In this document: piece after piece, positions 1-7,784 of the stretch | Layout of the letters: each line of letters begins with the position of its first letter | Position numbering within the stretch: the first letter of the stretch is position 1 | Source: Chloroflexota bacterium | GTDB taxonomy: Bacteria; Chloroflexota; Anaerolineae; Aggregatilineales; Aggregatilineaceae | NCBI GenBank assembly: GCA_012729765.1 | Contig: JAAYCM010000061.1 | Span: forward strand, 1 to 51,225 | Direction: 5' to 3' | DNA length: 51,225 bases | Program-made: the position numbers and the translations under genes | Notes under the pieces: generated by a model | Seen by the model: only the letters and a program-made list of their open reading frames with translations | Told to the model about the DNA's origin: nothing | The model's database searches: none

Positions 1-2172
1 GCGAACGTGGTGATCACGGCCTACTGGCCGTTCGTCGCCTACGATCCGCTGTGGGTGTACGGCTACAACGCGCGGATTTTCGTGCTCGAAGAGCGCATCC
101 CCGACGAGATGGGCTACTATCCGCAGCTTTTGCCGCTGGCCTATACCTATTTGCAGCAGGCGTGGGGCGGGATCAACGATCACGCGGCGCGGGTGGTGAT
201 CCCCTGGCTGAATGTCACGCTGGTGCTGATGGCGTATGTACTCGGCTGGCGCGTGTTCCGGTCGCGGCGGGTGGGCCTGCTGACCGCCGCGATCTGGTCG
301 TTCTATCCTCATTTCGCGGCATGGTACGCGGCGGGCGATCTCGAAATCCCGCTGACGCTGTATCTCACCGGCGCGGCGGCGTTTTTCGTCGAGGCGTGGC
401 GCAGCGAGCGGATTCGGCTGGCGGTGATCAGCGGGATGCTGCTCGGCGGGGCGCTGTGGACCAAGCCGACCGCCGGGGCGCTGGTGCTGGGCGTGATGCT
501 GGCGGTGGCGGCGTGGGCGATCATTGTGCGGCTGCGCTGGCGCGCGCTGTGGCCCAAGCTGCGGATCGCGCTGGCGGCGGGGCTGGCGACGGTGCCGCTG
601 GGCGGGATGTGGTATGCGCGCAATCTGGCGCTGGGGCATACGGCGGTCGTTTTCCCGGCGTCGTACTGGAACGACCTGGCGCAGCGTTCCGGGCAGGAAT
701 TCGGCTGGCCGCTGCTGCTCGCGGCGCTGATCGCAGGCGGGATGCTGGCCGCGCCGCCGCCGGGGTTGCGCGATCGGTCGCGCCGGGTGCGGATCGGGCT
801 GCCGCTGCTGGCACTGGCGCTGCTGCTGCTGGGGATTGTGCCGACGGCGGTCAACTGGCCGCATATCTTCGAGGGCGACAACCTGTGGCAGTGGGCGCGC
901 GGCGATTACTGGGCGGGCTGGCGACTGCACCTGTTCGACTGGCTGCTGATCGCCGCCGGGTCGGGCGTTTTGGTGTGGCTGGGAGCCGGTGTGTGGCGGG
1001 CGTGGCCGCGTGAGCGCCGGATCACGATCGGGCTGCTGTGGGCGCTGCTGCTGCCCTACGCGCTGGTATGGTTTCTCAGGTTCTCGTACCACTACCGGCT
1101 GAGCTTCGCGATTGTGCCGCTGCTGATCGTGCAGGCTGCCGCGCTGATCGACGGGTGGCTGTGGCCCTGGCTGGCGGCGCGCCGGATCGGGCGCTGGGCG
1201 GGCGTGGCAGCGGTGATCGCGGCGTGCGGGCTGGCGCTGGCGGTCGGGCTGGAGTTCTCGGTCAAGCACTGGCGCGACAGCGATCTGCCGGACGACCGCG
1301 CTAAGTATGACGAGGCCAACCCCGCGCTGATGGCGGTCGTGCACATGCTGGAGCGCTACGCCGAGGAAAACGGCCAGCCGGTGGTCGCGATCCCCGGCGA
1401 GGACCGCCTGCCGTTCTTCTTCCCCACCTGGGATATCCGCAACGACCGCGCCGCGCTGCCGGAGCGCGTGCAGGACGTGGCCGAAGCCGATGTGTTCTTT
1501 GACAGCTCGGTCTATAACTACCTGCTGGGCAAGGCCGGGCTGCACCCGAATCCGCTCACGGCGCAGGTGCAGATTGGGCTGGACTATTACCGCTTGCAGG
1601 TGCCCGGCGGCGACGGTGCGCGCTGGCCGACCGTGCTCCAACCGCTGCCGCTGCACCCCGACGGATCGCCAACGGTGGACGATGGCAACTTCCGTTACAC
1701 GGCGTTCGCAGTGCGGCCTGAGGCCAAAACTGCCGCAATGCGTCCCGGCGGGCGGCGCGAAGACGAGGTGATCATCGGCGGGTTTGCGCGCTTCATCGGG
1801 TACGATCTGGTCAGCCTGGATTGGTACCGGGGCGATAAAACGTTCCTGACGATCTACTGGCAGCCGACCGAGCAGGCCCCGCCGCCGCAGGATTACAGCG
1901 TCTATATCCACCTGCTCGACGCCAACGGCGCGCTGATCATGTCGTGGGACGGCGAGCCGCTGCGGGGTGCGTATCATACCCGCTGGTGGGAGCCGGGCGA
2001 GTCGCTGCTCGATTACCGCGTGCTGGAGCTTCCCGCCGATCTGCCGCCCGGCCCGGCCAGCCTGCGGATCGGCCTGTACGATCCGATTGAGAACCGCCGC
2101 CTGCCGGTCGTGATCGATGGCGCTGCGGGGGGCGACGGCCTGACGATTGACAACCGGATCACGGTGCATTAG
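1..2172 (+). CDS. Membrane glycosyltransferase, GT39/ArnT-like (5' truncated by window)
   Basis: The reading frame is open to the left edge of the window, so the true start lies upstream; 721 residues are visible from the first in-frame GTG. The first ~430 residues contain about nine or more strongly hydrophobic segments separated by short Arg-rich loops, the layout of dolichyl-phosphate-mannose-type (GT39/ArnT/PMT) glycosyltransferases that move sugars from lipid carriers outside the membrane. An extracytoplasmic loop near the visible N-terminus carries acidic residues (IPDEMGYYP), where this family keeps its catalytic acid. The last ~130 residues are non-membrane, beta-rich and end at TAG (2170-2172). 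The exact donor and acceptor cannot be told. It is followed by repeat copy 1 and a bidirectional terminator. The family call is from topology, not from a decisive motif. Confidence 0.7.
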   Translation, partial: ANVVITAYWPFVAYDPLWVYGYNARIFVLEERIPDEMGYYPQLLPLAYTYLQQAWGGINDHAARVVIPWLNVTLVLMAYVLGWRVFRSRRVGLLTAAIWSFYPHFAAWYAAGDLEIPLTLYLTGAAAFFVEAWRSERIRLAVISGMLLGGALWTKPTAGALVLGVMLAVAAWAIIVRLRWRALWPKLRIALAAGLATVPLGGMWYARNLALGHTAVVFPASYWNDLAQRSGQEFGWPLLLAALIAGGMLAAPPPGLRDRSRRVRIGLPLLALALLLLGIVPTAVNWPHIFEGDNLWQWARGDYWAGWRLHLFDWLLIAAGSGVLVWLGAGVWRAWPRERRITIGLLWALLLPYALVWFLRFSYHYRLSFAIVPLLIVQAAALIDGWLWPWLAARRIGRWAGVAAVIAACGLALAVGLEFSVKHWRDSDLPDDRAKYDEANPALMAVVHMLERYAEENGQPVVAIPGEDRLPFFFPTWDIRNDRAALPERVQDVAEADVFFDSSVYNYLLGKAGLHPNPLTAQVQIGLDYYRLQVPGGDGARWPTVLQPLPLHPDGSPTVDDGNFRYTAFAVRPEAKTAAMRPGGRREDEVIIGGFARFIGYDLVSLDWYRGDKTFLTIYWQPTEQAPPPQDYSVYIHLLDANGALIMSWDGEPLRGAYHTRWWEPGESLLDYRVLELPADLPPGPASLRIGLYDPIENRRLPVVIDGAAGGDGLTIDNRITVH

Positions 2173-2177
2173 ATTTG

Positions 2178-2285
2178 CCCCCCATCCCCCGGCCCCTTCC
2201 CCCACGCTGTCGCGGAGGGAAGGGGAGCACAGCGGCGGCTTTGAAGTCCTTCCCTCATTTTGGGGGAAGGACTTCAGGATGGGGG
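2178..2285 (+). repeat. C/G-rich intergenic repeat, copy 1
   Basis: The copy begins with a run of six C and ends with GGATGGGGG. Outer arms CCCCCATCC and GGATGGGGG are inverted. Inside are two hairpins, CCCCTTCCC with GGGAAGGGG and GTCCTTCCC with GGGAAGGAC. On the minus strand the left tract reads as four G-runs (5, 4, 5, 6) separated by 2-nt loops. It lies between the convergent glycosyltransferase and thiolase-like genes. No terminal repeats were found at its ends. Confidence 0.9.
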
Positions 2286-2291
2286 ATAGGC

Positions 2292-2338
2292 AAACAACAA
2301 CGCCGGGATCGTAGTGTGTGATCCCGGCGTTGTTATTT
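2292..2338. terminator. Bidirectional intrinsic terminator
   Basis: A perfect 15-bp stem (arms 2296-2310 and 2320-2334, core CGCCGGGATC) has a 9-nt loop. T-rich sequence follows on the plus strand and, read in reverse, GTTGTTTG follows on the minus strand. It separates the convergent glycosyltransferase (plus) and thiolase-like (minus) genes and can serve both. Confidence 0.85.
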
Positions 2339-2350
2339 CACGCGGGCAGG

Positions 2351-3508
2351 CTACTCGGCGCGCTCGAAGATGTGCGCGACGGCGGTCCCGCCCAGGCCGC
2401 CCAGGTTGAGCGCCAGCGCGAGGTGCGGAGTCCCGACCTGGTTATCGCCCGCTTCGCCGCGCAGTTGCAGCGCCAGCTCGACCGCCTGATAGACGCCGGT
2501 TGCGCCCAGCGGATTGCCGCGCGCCTTCAGCCCGCCAAAGGTGCTGATCGGCAGGCGGCCCTCGCGCCCGACGCTGCCATCCGCCGCCATCTGGCAGCCC
2601 TCACCGCGCCGCGCAAATCCGGCGGCTTCGAGCTGGAGCGCGGTCAGGATGGTGAAGCTGTCGTGCAGCTCGGCCACTTCGATATCGGCAGGCACGATCC
2701 CGGCCTGCTCGTAGGCGCGCCCGGCGGCCAGATTCGCGGCCTGCAAAAACAGCATATCGGCGCGGTTGTGCAGCGCCAGCGTATCCGTCGCGGCGGCGCT
2801 GCCACGCACACGGATCGGGCGGGCTACCCGATCGGCGGCGTGCTCGGCGGCGGTCAGGATCACGGCGGCTGCGCCGTCGCCTTCGGGCGCGCTGTCGAAC
2901 AGGTTGACCGGCTCGGCCACGACCGGCGCTTTGGCAAAGGCACCGGGGCGCAGCCGGTTACGATACATGGCGAACGGATTCAGCGCGCCGTTGGCATGGG
3001 CGTTAACGCTGAAGCCTTCGAACTGATCCAGCGCGACGCCGTACTCGTGCATATAGCGGCGCATCAGCAGGGCCGCGACTCCGGCGGGAGTTGCGCCGCT
3101 GCCCGCCTCATAATCCGCGTCGAGCACGGTCGCCAGGGCGGTATCGCGCTCGCTGCCGGTGCGGTCGGTCGCCTTCTCGACGCCGAGCACCAGCACCGTT
3201 TCGGCCAGGCCGCTGGCGACCGCCAGATAGCCCTGGTGCAGCGCCATGCCGCCGGACGCATCCGCCGCTTCGACGCGCAGCGCCGAGACGCCGCGCAGCC
3301 CGGCATAGTCCGCGATCAGCGCGCCGAGGTGATTCTGGCTGCTGAGGTTGCCGCCGAGCGCGTTGCCGACGATCAGCGCGTCCACCTGTTCGATCCCGGC
3401 ATCATGCAGCGCGGCCTGGATCGCGCCCAGCGCCAGTTGGCGCAGGCCCATATCCCAGTGCTCGCCGACGGGAATCTGCCCCACTCCGATTAAAGCTACA
3501 TCTCGCAT
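2351..3508 (-). CDS. SCP-x-type thiolase-fold protein lacking catalytic Cys and His (HMG-CoA synthase partner)
   Basis: This is a 385-residue protein of the SCP-x/archaeal acetoacetyl-CoA thiolase type, the family usually found beside archaeal-type HMG-CoA synthase and forming a channelling complex with it in archaea. Expected landmarks are present: AADASGG near residue 83, AELHDSFT near 275, and FGGLKARGNPLGATG near 332. The nucleophile position, Cys in active enzymes (AACASGG), is Asp83 (codon GAT). The conserved His of GHPxGATG is Asn332 (codon AAT). Both losses argue against thiolase chemistry and for a structural or CoA-binding role. It starts 29 bp after the HMG-CoA synthase stop and is probably cotranscribed with it. 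An intact thiolase is encoded at 25335, so the pathway need not depend on this protein. Fold call is strong; the pseudoenzyme role is inference. Confidence 0.87.
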   Translation of the reverse strand: MRDVALIGVGQIPVGEHWDMGLRQLALGAIQAALHDAGIEQVDALIVGNALGGNLSSQNHLGALIADYAGLRGVSALRVEAADASGGMALHQGYLAVASGLAETVLVLGVEKATDRTGSERDTALATVLDADYEAGSGATPAGVAALLMRRYMHEYGVALDQFEGFSVNAHANGALNPFAMYRNRLRPGAFAKAPVVAEPVNLFDSAPEGDGAAAVILTAAEHAADRVARPIRVRGSAAATDTLALHNRADMLFLQAANLAAGRAYEQAGIVPADIEVAELHDSFTILTALQLEAAGFARRGEGCQMAADGSVGREGRLPISTFGGLKARGNPLGATGVYQAVELALQLRGEAGDNQVGTPHLALALNLGGLGGTAVAHIFERAE

Positions 3509-3537
3509 AGCGTTTCCTGTCCTCTGTTGTCGTCCGG

Positions 3538-4626
3538 CTAGTCAACCAGCAGCTTGCCGCGATAGCGTGTATACAGGGCGTAGTCGATCTCGGTGCGGCG
3601 GACCACATAGTCGCGCGTGTGGGGCGCTGCGTCGCGCCGCTCGCTGATCTGGTCGCCCACCAGAATATCGAACGCGTCCGAGCCTGCGCCGCTGCCGTAG
3701 CTCACCATCAGAATCCGGTCGCCCGGCTCGGCTACATCCAGCGTCGCGGTCAGGCCGAGCAGCGATGACCCGGCGTAGACGTTGCCGACCAGCCCGGAGA
3801 GCAGCCCCGGCGCGATCTGTTCGTCGCTGAAGCCGAGCAGCTTGGCGGCACGCTGCGGGAACTTGACGTTCGGCTGATGGAAGATGGCCCACTGGTAGTC
3901 CTGCGCGGTGGTGCCCAGCATCGACATCAGGCGCTCGCCCGTGCTGAGCGTGTGCTGGAAGTAGGCCGGCTCGCCGGTGAAGCGGTCGCCGTGGCTGGGA
4001 TAGGTTTCGTGCGAGCGCCGCCAGAAGTCGGGGGTGTCGGTCACGTAGCTGTAGCTGCCCTGGATCAGCGCGAGGCTTTCCTCAGCCGGGCCGAGCAGGT
4101 AGGCCGCGCCGCCCGCCGCCGCCGTATATTCGAGCGCGTCACCGGGGCGGCCCTGGGCGGTGTCCATCCCGATGGCCAGGACATAGCGCCCCATGCCGCT
4201 GCCGACAAAGCCGATCCCGGCCTGCATGGCTTCGGACCCGGCCTTGCACGCGAATTCCCAGTCGGCGGCCTGGATGTTGGGGGCCGCGCCGATGCTCTCG
4301 GCGACGATGGTCGAGGACGGCTTGACGGCGTAGGGGTGGCTCTCGCTGCCGACCCACACCGCGCGGATCAGGCGCGGATCGATGCCGCCGCGTGCCAGCG
4401 CGTTGCGGGCCGCTTCAATCGACATCGTGATCACGTCTTCGTCCAGCCCGGCGACGGCTTTTTCCTGGACGGGCAGGCCCGCCGTGCCGCCGGTCCACAC
4501 GCGCGACACTTCGCGCGCGGGCAGGCGATAGCGGGGTACATACGCGCCATAGCCGACGATGCCGACCGGGCGATCCGGCTTGAGGACCGACTGCCCGACT
4601 TTGAAAGGATGTGCGTCATTCGTCAT
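3538..4626 (-). CDS. Hydroxymethylglutaryl-CoA synthase, archaeal type
   Basis: Condenses acetyl-CoA with acetoacetyl-CoA to HMG-CoA, the second step of the mevalonate route to isoprenoids. The protein opens with [15 protein letters not shown], typical of archaeal-type synthases (~350 residues; here 362). The catalytic Cys is in EFACKAGSE (Cys127), the general-base region is [10 protein letters not shown], and the His motif is [10 protein letters not shown]. All three are intact, unlike in the neighbouring thiolase-fold protein. I chose the ATG at 4624-4626, giving MTNDAHPF, because the 20 residues upstream in the open frame are not family-like and TTGGAGAC lies upstream as a ribosome site; a longer start at 4686 is possible. 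It is followed closely by the thiolase-like gene. HMG-CoA reductase lies upstream on the same strand, past one intervening gene. Confidence 0.94.
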   Translation of the reverse strand: MTNDAHPFKVGQSVLKPDRPVGIVGYGAYVPRYRLPAREVSRVWTGGTAGLPVQEKAVAGLDEDVITMSIEAARNALARGGIDPRLIRAVWVGSESHPYAVKPSSTIVAESIGAAPNIQAADWEFACKAGSEAMQAGIGFVGSGMGRYVLAIGMDTAQGRPGDALEYTAAAGGAAYLLGPAEESLALIQGSYSYVTDTPDFWRRSHETYPSHGDRFTGEPAYFQHTLSTGERLMSMLGTTAQDYQWAIFHQPNVKFPQRAAKLLGFSDEQIAPGLLSGLVGNVYAGSSLLGLTATLDVAEPGDRILMVSYGSGAGSDAFDILVGDQISERRDAAPHTRDYVVRRTEIDYALYTRYRGKLLVD

Positions 4627-4719
4627 ACGTCTACTGTCTCCAATACTTCTGCGATCAGACCGTTGTCTGGCGAATTTCCGATTCAAGCCAGCAGCAGCGC
4701 ACCGGCGCTGTCCCTGACA

Positions 4720-4766
4720 AAACTATGATCCCGGCTCGCCCTGCGCGGTGCAGAACGAGCCGGGAC
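4720..4766 (-). terminator. Probable terminator of the PA14/SH3 gene
   Basis: Inverted arms TCCCGGCTCG (4729-4738) and CGAGCCGGGA (4756-4765) form a 10-bp stem. Read on the minus strand it is followed by TCATAGTTTTG, a weak U-tract. It lies between the PA14/SH3 gene and HMG-CoA synthase, so it would partly isolate the two. Confidence 0.6.
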
Positions 4767-4803
4767 TCCTATCCGATTGTTCGAGCGGCGGATCGACCGG
4801 GCT

Positions 4804-5808
4804 TTACCAGACCGGCTCCAGCCAGTAGGTGGTGCCCTGACCCTCAGGCGTCCAGCCGGTCACGCCGTTGTAGCGGACATGCCACCACGCCATACCGTTG
4901 GCGCAGACCGGGCCGTTGATCACATCGAACACGCCCGTGCCGGGGATCTGCCCGACGCGCCAGCTCCACACGCTCGGCTGCGCCCGCAGGTTGTTCGGCA
5001 GACCGGGTGTCACCCGACCGCGCCCACCGACCACCAGCCGCGAGGGCAGGCCGCTGGGACACTGGTTTCCCTGGCCCGGATCGCTGGAGCCGTCCGTGAC
5101 CGGCACGCCGCTGGCGTTGTGGAGCGCAACATAGCGCCCGTTGACCCAGCCGATGGTGCCGTTGACGTTAAGCTGCCACCATGTGCTGCTCGCGTTGCGC
5201 CCGACGACATAGTATGTCTCGTTGCGGCGGATGCGCGTGAGCACCTGGCTGGTGGGGCTGGGCTGGCTGCGCACGTTGAGCACCGAAGCATTGGTCACGG
5301 TCGCCGTCGCGCTGGTGATCGGGCCGGGATCGCTCGACCCCTGCTTGCTGATGCTGAACTGCATGAACGCATTCAGCGACGACTCGTAGTACTCGATCAC
5401 GGTCGTGTAGTAGCCGGCCCCCAGAACGAACGTGCTGGTGTAGGTCTGGCCGGTCGCGCCGTGAAACTCGTTGATCAGCACGGTTCCGTTCATCGAGACG
5501 CGCACGCCATCATCGGCGCGCACGCTGATCGTGTACGTCCCGGCGCTGAAGGTCTGGCCGCTGGTCCAGCGCACCGAGAAGTTATCGGCGCTCAGGCCGG
5601 GCACCGGCGCGTTATAGCCCCAATCGATCCAGGGCGTGTATTCCTGACGGATTACCGCCGCCGGGCCAGAGAGCGATGGATTGTTAAAGTACTCAGCCGT
5701 CCACAGTGTGGTGTCGGCTCTGGCGACGCCGATGCCGCCCAGATCGGGCGTGACAACCGCCAGCAGAGATGTGATCAGCACGAGCGCTGCGATGATGCCC
5801 TTTTTCAT
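4804..5808 (-). CDS. Secreted PA14 and SH3-domain protein
   Basis: The 334-residue product starts with a clear Sec signal peptide (MKKGIIAALVLITSLLAVV, cleavage near ARA-D at ~32). Residues ~35-155 form a PA14-like beta domain (WTAEYFNNPSLSG, SVRADDGVRVSMNG, VIEYYE), a fold that usually binds carbohydrate. Residues ~170-230 are a bacterial SH3 domain (ATVTNASVLNVRSQPS, WWQLNVNGTIGWVNGRYV) and ~245-330 a second SH3-like unit ending in WWHVRYNGVTGWTPEGQG. This suggests a cell-wall or glycan-binding surface protein without an obvious enzyme domain. The start has a strong ribosome site, AAGGAGGCC. It sits between HMG-CoA reductase and HMG-CoA synthase on the same strand, but its function shows no link to isoprenoid synthesis. 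Confidence 0.88.
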   Translation of the reverse strand: MKKGIIAALVLITSLLAVVTPDLGGIGVARADTTLWTAEYFNNPSLSGPAAVIRQEYTPWIDWGYNAPVPGLSADNFSVRWTSGQTFSAGTYTISVRADDGVRVSMNGTVLINEFHGATGQTYTSTFVLGAGYYTTVIEYYESSLNAFMQFSISKQGSSDPGPITSATATVTNASVLNVRSQPSPTSQVLTRIRRNETYYVVGRNASSTWWQLNVNGTIGWVNGRYVALHNASGVPVTDGSSDPGQGNQCPSGLPSRLVVGGRGRVTPGLPNNLRAQPSVWSWRVGQIPGTGVFDVINGPVCANGMAWWHVRYNGVTGWTPEGQGTTYWLEPVW

Positions 5809-5933
5809 GCCGGGCCTCCTTCTGTGTCCCTTCGTTGATGCAATGGTTACTTAGCATCATACGCTCAGGGCCGCCCGCCTGCTGCACGCTCAGCGGTTGG
5901 ATCACCGACTCTTGCTCGTCTGAAAACCGACTC

Positions 5934-7238
5934 TTACTGTGCGCCGCGCAGTGCGGCCAGCACTTCGGCGGCATGCTGCGTGGTGATCCTGCCGTCTTCG
6001 ATCATGCGCGCCGCCACGACCGCGACCTCGTCCTCGGCGGCACCGGCGGCCAGCGCCATCTGCTTGGCGTGCAGCGACATATGCCCGCGCTGGATGCCCT
6101 CGGTGGCCAGGGCGCGGATCGCGGCGAGATTCTGCGCCAGCCCGACGGCGGCCATGATTTGTGCCAGTTCCGAGGCGGACTGCGTGCCGAGAATCTTCAG
6201 CGCGACCTGGGCCGCCGGGTGAACGCGCGTCGCGCCGCCGACCGTGCCGACCGCGAGCGGCAGCTCGATTCGCCCGGCCAGGTCGCCGCGCTCGTCCTGC
6301 CGCCATTCGGTCAGCGCGCTGTAGCGGCCCGATCGCGCAGCCCAGGCATGTGCTCCGGCTTCGAGCGCGCGCCAGTCGTTGCCGGTGGCGATTGCCACCG
6401 CGTCGATGCCGTTCATCACGCCCTTGTTGTGCGTCGCGGCGCGATAGGGATCGATCTGGGCAAAGACCGCCGCCTCGACAATAGCCCGCACCACCTTCGC
6501 GCCGGGCAGCGTGTCCGAGCCGAGCGATTCCGCCGGGACGGTGCAGGCCGCATACGCCTTGCGCCGGTCGGCCAGGTTGCTCAGGATGCGCAGATTGACG
6601 CGCCCGCCGGTCAGCTCCTCGATGATCGGAGCCAGCCGCTCGCAGGTGGTGTTGATCGCGTTCGCGCCCATCGCGTCGCGCACGTCGAACAGCAGGTGCA
6701 CGATCAGCATCGGCCCGGCGGGGGTGTCGGGGAAGGGGCGCAGCTCCAGATCGCGCGCGCCGCCGCCCAGCTCGACCAGCACCCGGTCGCAGCAGTTGGC
6801 CTCTTCCAGCAGGCGCGCGCGTGCTTCCCACACGCGCCCGGCGGCAGCATAGACGTTGTCCACGCCGAGCACCTGAATCTGCCCGATCATCACCGGCGCG
6901 TCGGCGGATGTGGTGAAGCCGCCCCCATCGCGTGCCAGCCTGGCGGCGAAGCTCACCCCGGCGACGATGCTCGGCTCTTCGACCACCATCGGAACCAGGT
7001 AATCGCGCCCGTTGATCAGGAAGTTGGTCGCCACGCCGAACGGCAGCGCGTAGAGGCCGATCACGTTTTCGATCATGTGCTCGGCCTGGGCGGGGGTGAG
7101 GCCCTCGGACCCCAGCAGCACGGCCTGATCCTGCTCGGACAGCCCGGCCCACTGCGCGACGGTCGCCGCGCGCTCGGCCAGCGACTGCCGGTAGAACCCG
7201 GACAGGCGCGACGATCCCCGCTGTGGCTGTTCGGACAT
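5934..7238 (-). CDS. mvaA: Hydroxymethylglutaryl-CoA reductase, class II-like
   Basis: Reduces HMG-CoA to mevalonate (or the reverse), the committed isoprenoid step. The 434-residue cytosolic form without membrane segments matches class II (Pseudomonas mevalonii-type) enzymes. Landmarks: catalytic Glu in VVEEPSIVAG (~88), DAMGANAINTTCE dimer region, catalytic Lys and Asp in THNKGVMNGIDAVAIATGNDWR, AVGTVGGAT, and catalytic His in GHMSLHAKQMA. The ATG at 7236-7238 (MSEQPQRG) is preceded by AGGGAGCAGCC, a good ribosome site; the 30 residues upstream in the open frame are dismissed. The 84 bp upstream of the start lead to a 19-bp motif shared with the DUF35 pair near 26630. Class II enzymes can be catabolic, but with HMG-CoA synthase nearby a biosynthetic role is the better reading. 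Confidence 0.94.
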   Translation of the reverse strand: MSEQPQRGSSRLSGFYRQSLAERAATVAQWAGLSEQDQAVLLGSEGLTPAQAEHMIENVIGLYALPFGVATNFLINGRDYLVPMVVEEPSIVAGVSFAARLARDGGGFTTSADAPVMIGQIQVLGVDNVYAAAGRVWEARARLLEEANCCDRVLVELGGGARDLELRPFPDTPAGPMLIVHLLFDVRDAMGANAINTTCERLAPIIEELTGGRVNLRILSNLADRRKAYAACTVPAESLGSDTLPGAKVVRAIVEAAVFAQIDPYRAATHNKGVMNGIDAVAIATGNDWRALEAGAHAWAARSGRYSALTEWRQDERGDLAGRIELPLAVGTVGGATRVHPAAQVALKILGTQSASELAQIMAAVGLAQNLAAIRALATEGIQRGHMSLHAKQMALAAGAAEDEVAVVAARMIEDGRITTQHAAEVLAALRGAQ

Positions 7239-7321
7239 GGCTGCTCCCTGATCGTGGGCGACAGGTCTACACGCCTGCCGCAGCATCACCACAATGCTTC
7301 GACAATCGTAGCAGGGAACGT

Positions 7322-7340
7322 CTCTCAAAAGCTATCAAAG
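7322..7340 (-). promoter_or_regulatory. Candidate operator upstream of HMG-CoA reductase
   Basis: On the minus strand this reads CTTTGATAGCTTTTGAGAG, identical over 19 bp to 26629-26647 upstream of the cysteine-free DUF35 pair. It ends 84 bp before the HMG-CoA reductase start. A related half-site, CTGTCAAAAACTACC, lies at 7420-7434 just before the divergent gene at 7449. No regulator can be named from the sequence. Confidence 0.5.
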
Positions 7341-7448
7341 TGTGAAAACCGGCGCGATCTGGGGTAAAGATTCATCTGCCGTTCATCCGGCTGGAAATCG
7401 AGCCGCAGCCGGGGCGAACTGTCAAAAACTACCAGGAAGCAGGGCGCG

Positions 7449-7748
7449 ATGAAAATTTTGGCGTTGGAGCACGAAACGGAGCAGGCGCAGACCGCCGACT
7501 TTGGGCCATACCTGGCCGCCGAAGCGCGCCGGGTCTGGGACCTGTATCAGGCGGGCGTGATCCGCGAGCTGTATTTTCGGGGCGACCGGTCCGAGGCGGT
7601 GCTGGTGTTGGAGTGCGCGGACGTGGACGAGGCGCACGCCGTGCTGGCTTCGCTGCCGCTCGTCGGGGCCGGGTTGATTACGTTCGAGGTCATCCCGCTG
7701 ATGGCCTATCCCGGCTTCGCGCGGCTGTTCGCGCCGCCCGCCCAATAG
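7449..7748 (+). CDS. Muconolactone-isomerase-like small protein
   Basis: This 99-residue protein has the pattern of dimeric ferredoxin-like-fold proteins of the YCII/muconolactone isomerase-like group: an N-terminal strand MKILALEHE, a helix PYLAAEARRVWDLYQAG, the strand pair VIRELYFRGDRSEAVLVLECAD, a helix DEAHAVLASLPLV, and a final strand LITFEVIPLMAYPGF. The WDLYQAGVIREL segment is characteristic of small proteins annotated as muconolactone delta-isomerase-like, mostly without known substrate. GGAAGCAGGG precedes the start. It is divergent from HMG-CoA reductase and ends 36 bp before the acylase. I infer no catechol pathway because no related gene is nearby. Confidence 0.65.
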   Translation: MKILALEHETEQAQTADFGPYLAAEARRVWDLYQAGVIRELYFRGDRSEAVLVLECADVDEAHAVLASLPLVGAGLITFEVIPLMAYPGFARLFAPPAQ

Positions 7749-7784
7749 TTGATCGATTGCGGGCGGCATGCTACAAACCCGGCC

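Noticed and set aside
2318..3493. Long plus-strand open frame opposite the thiolase-like gene
   Set aside because: It is a shadow of the minus-strand gene caused by high GC; its translation is rich in Gln/Arg/His with no domain, while the minus frame has clear thiolase motifs.
5835..7367. 510-residue plus-strand frame opposite HMG-CoA reductase
   Set aside because: It is antisense to a gene with all catalytic motifs; composition is His/Arg/Gly-rich and not protein-like.
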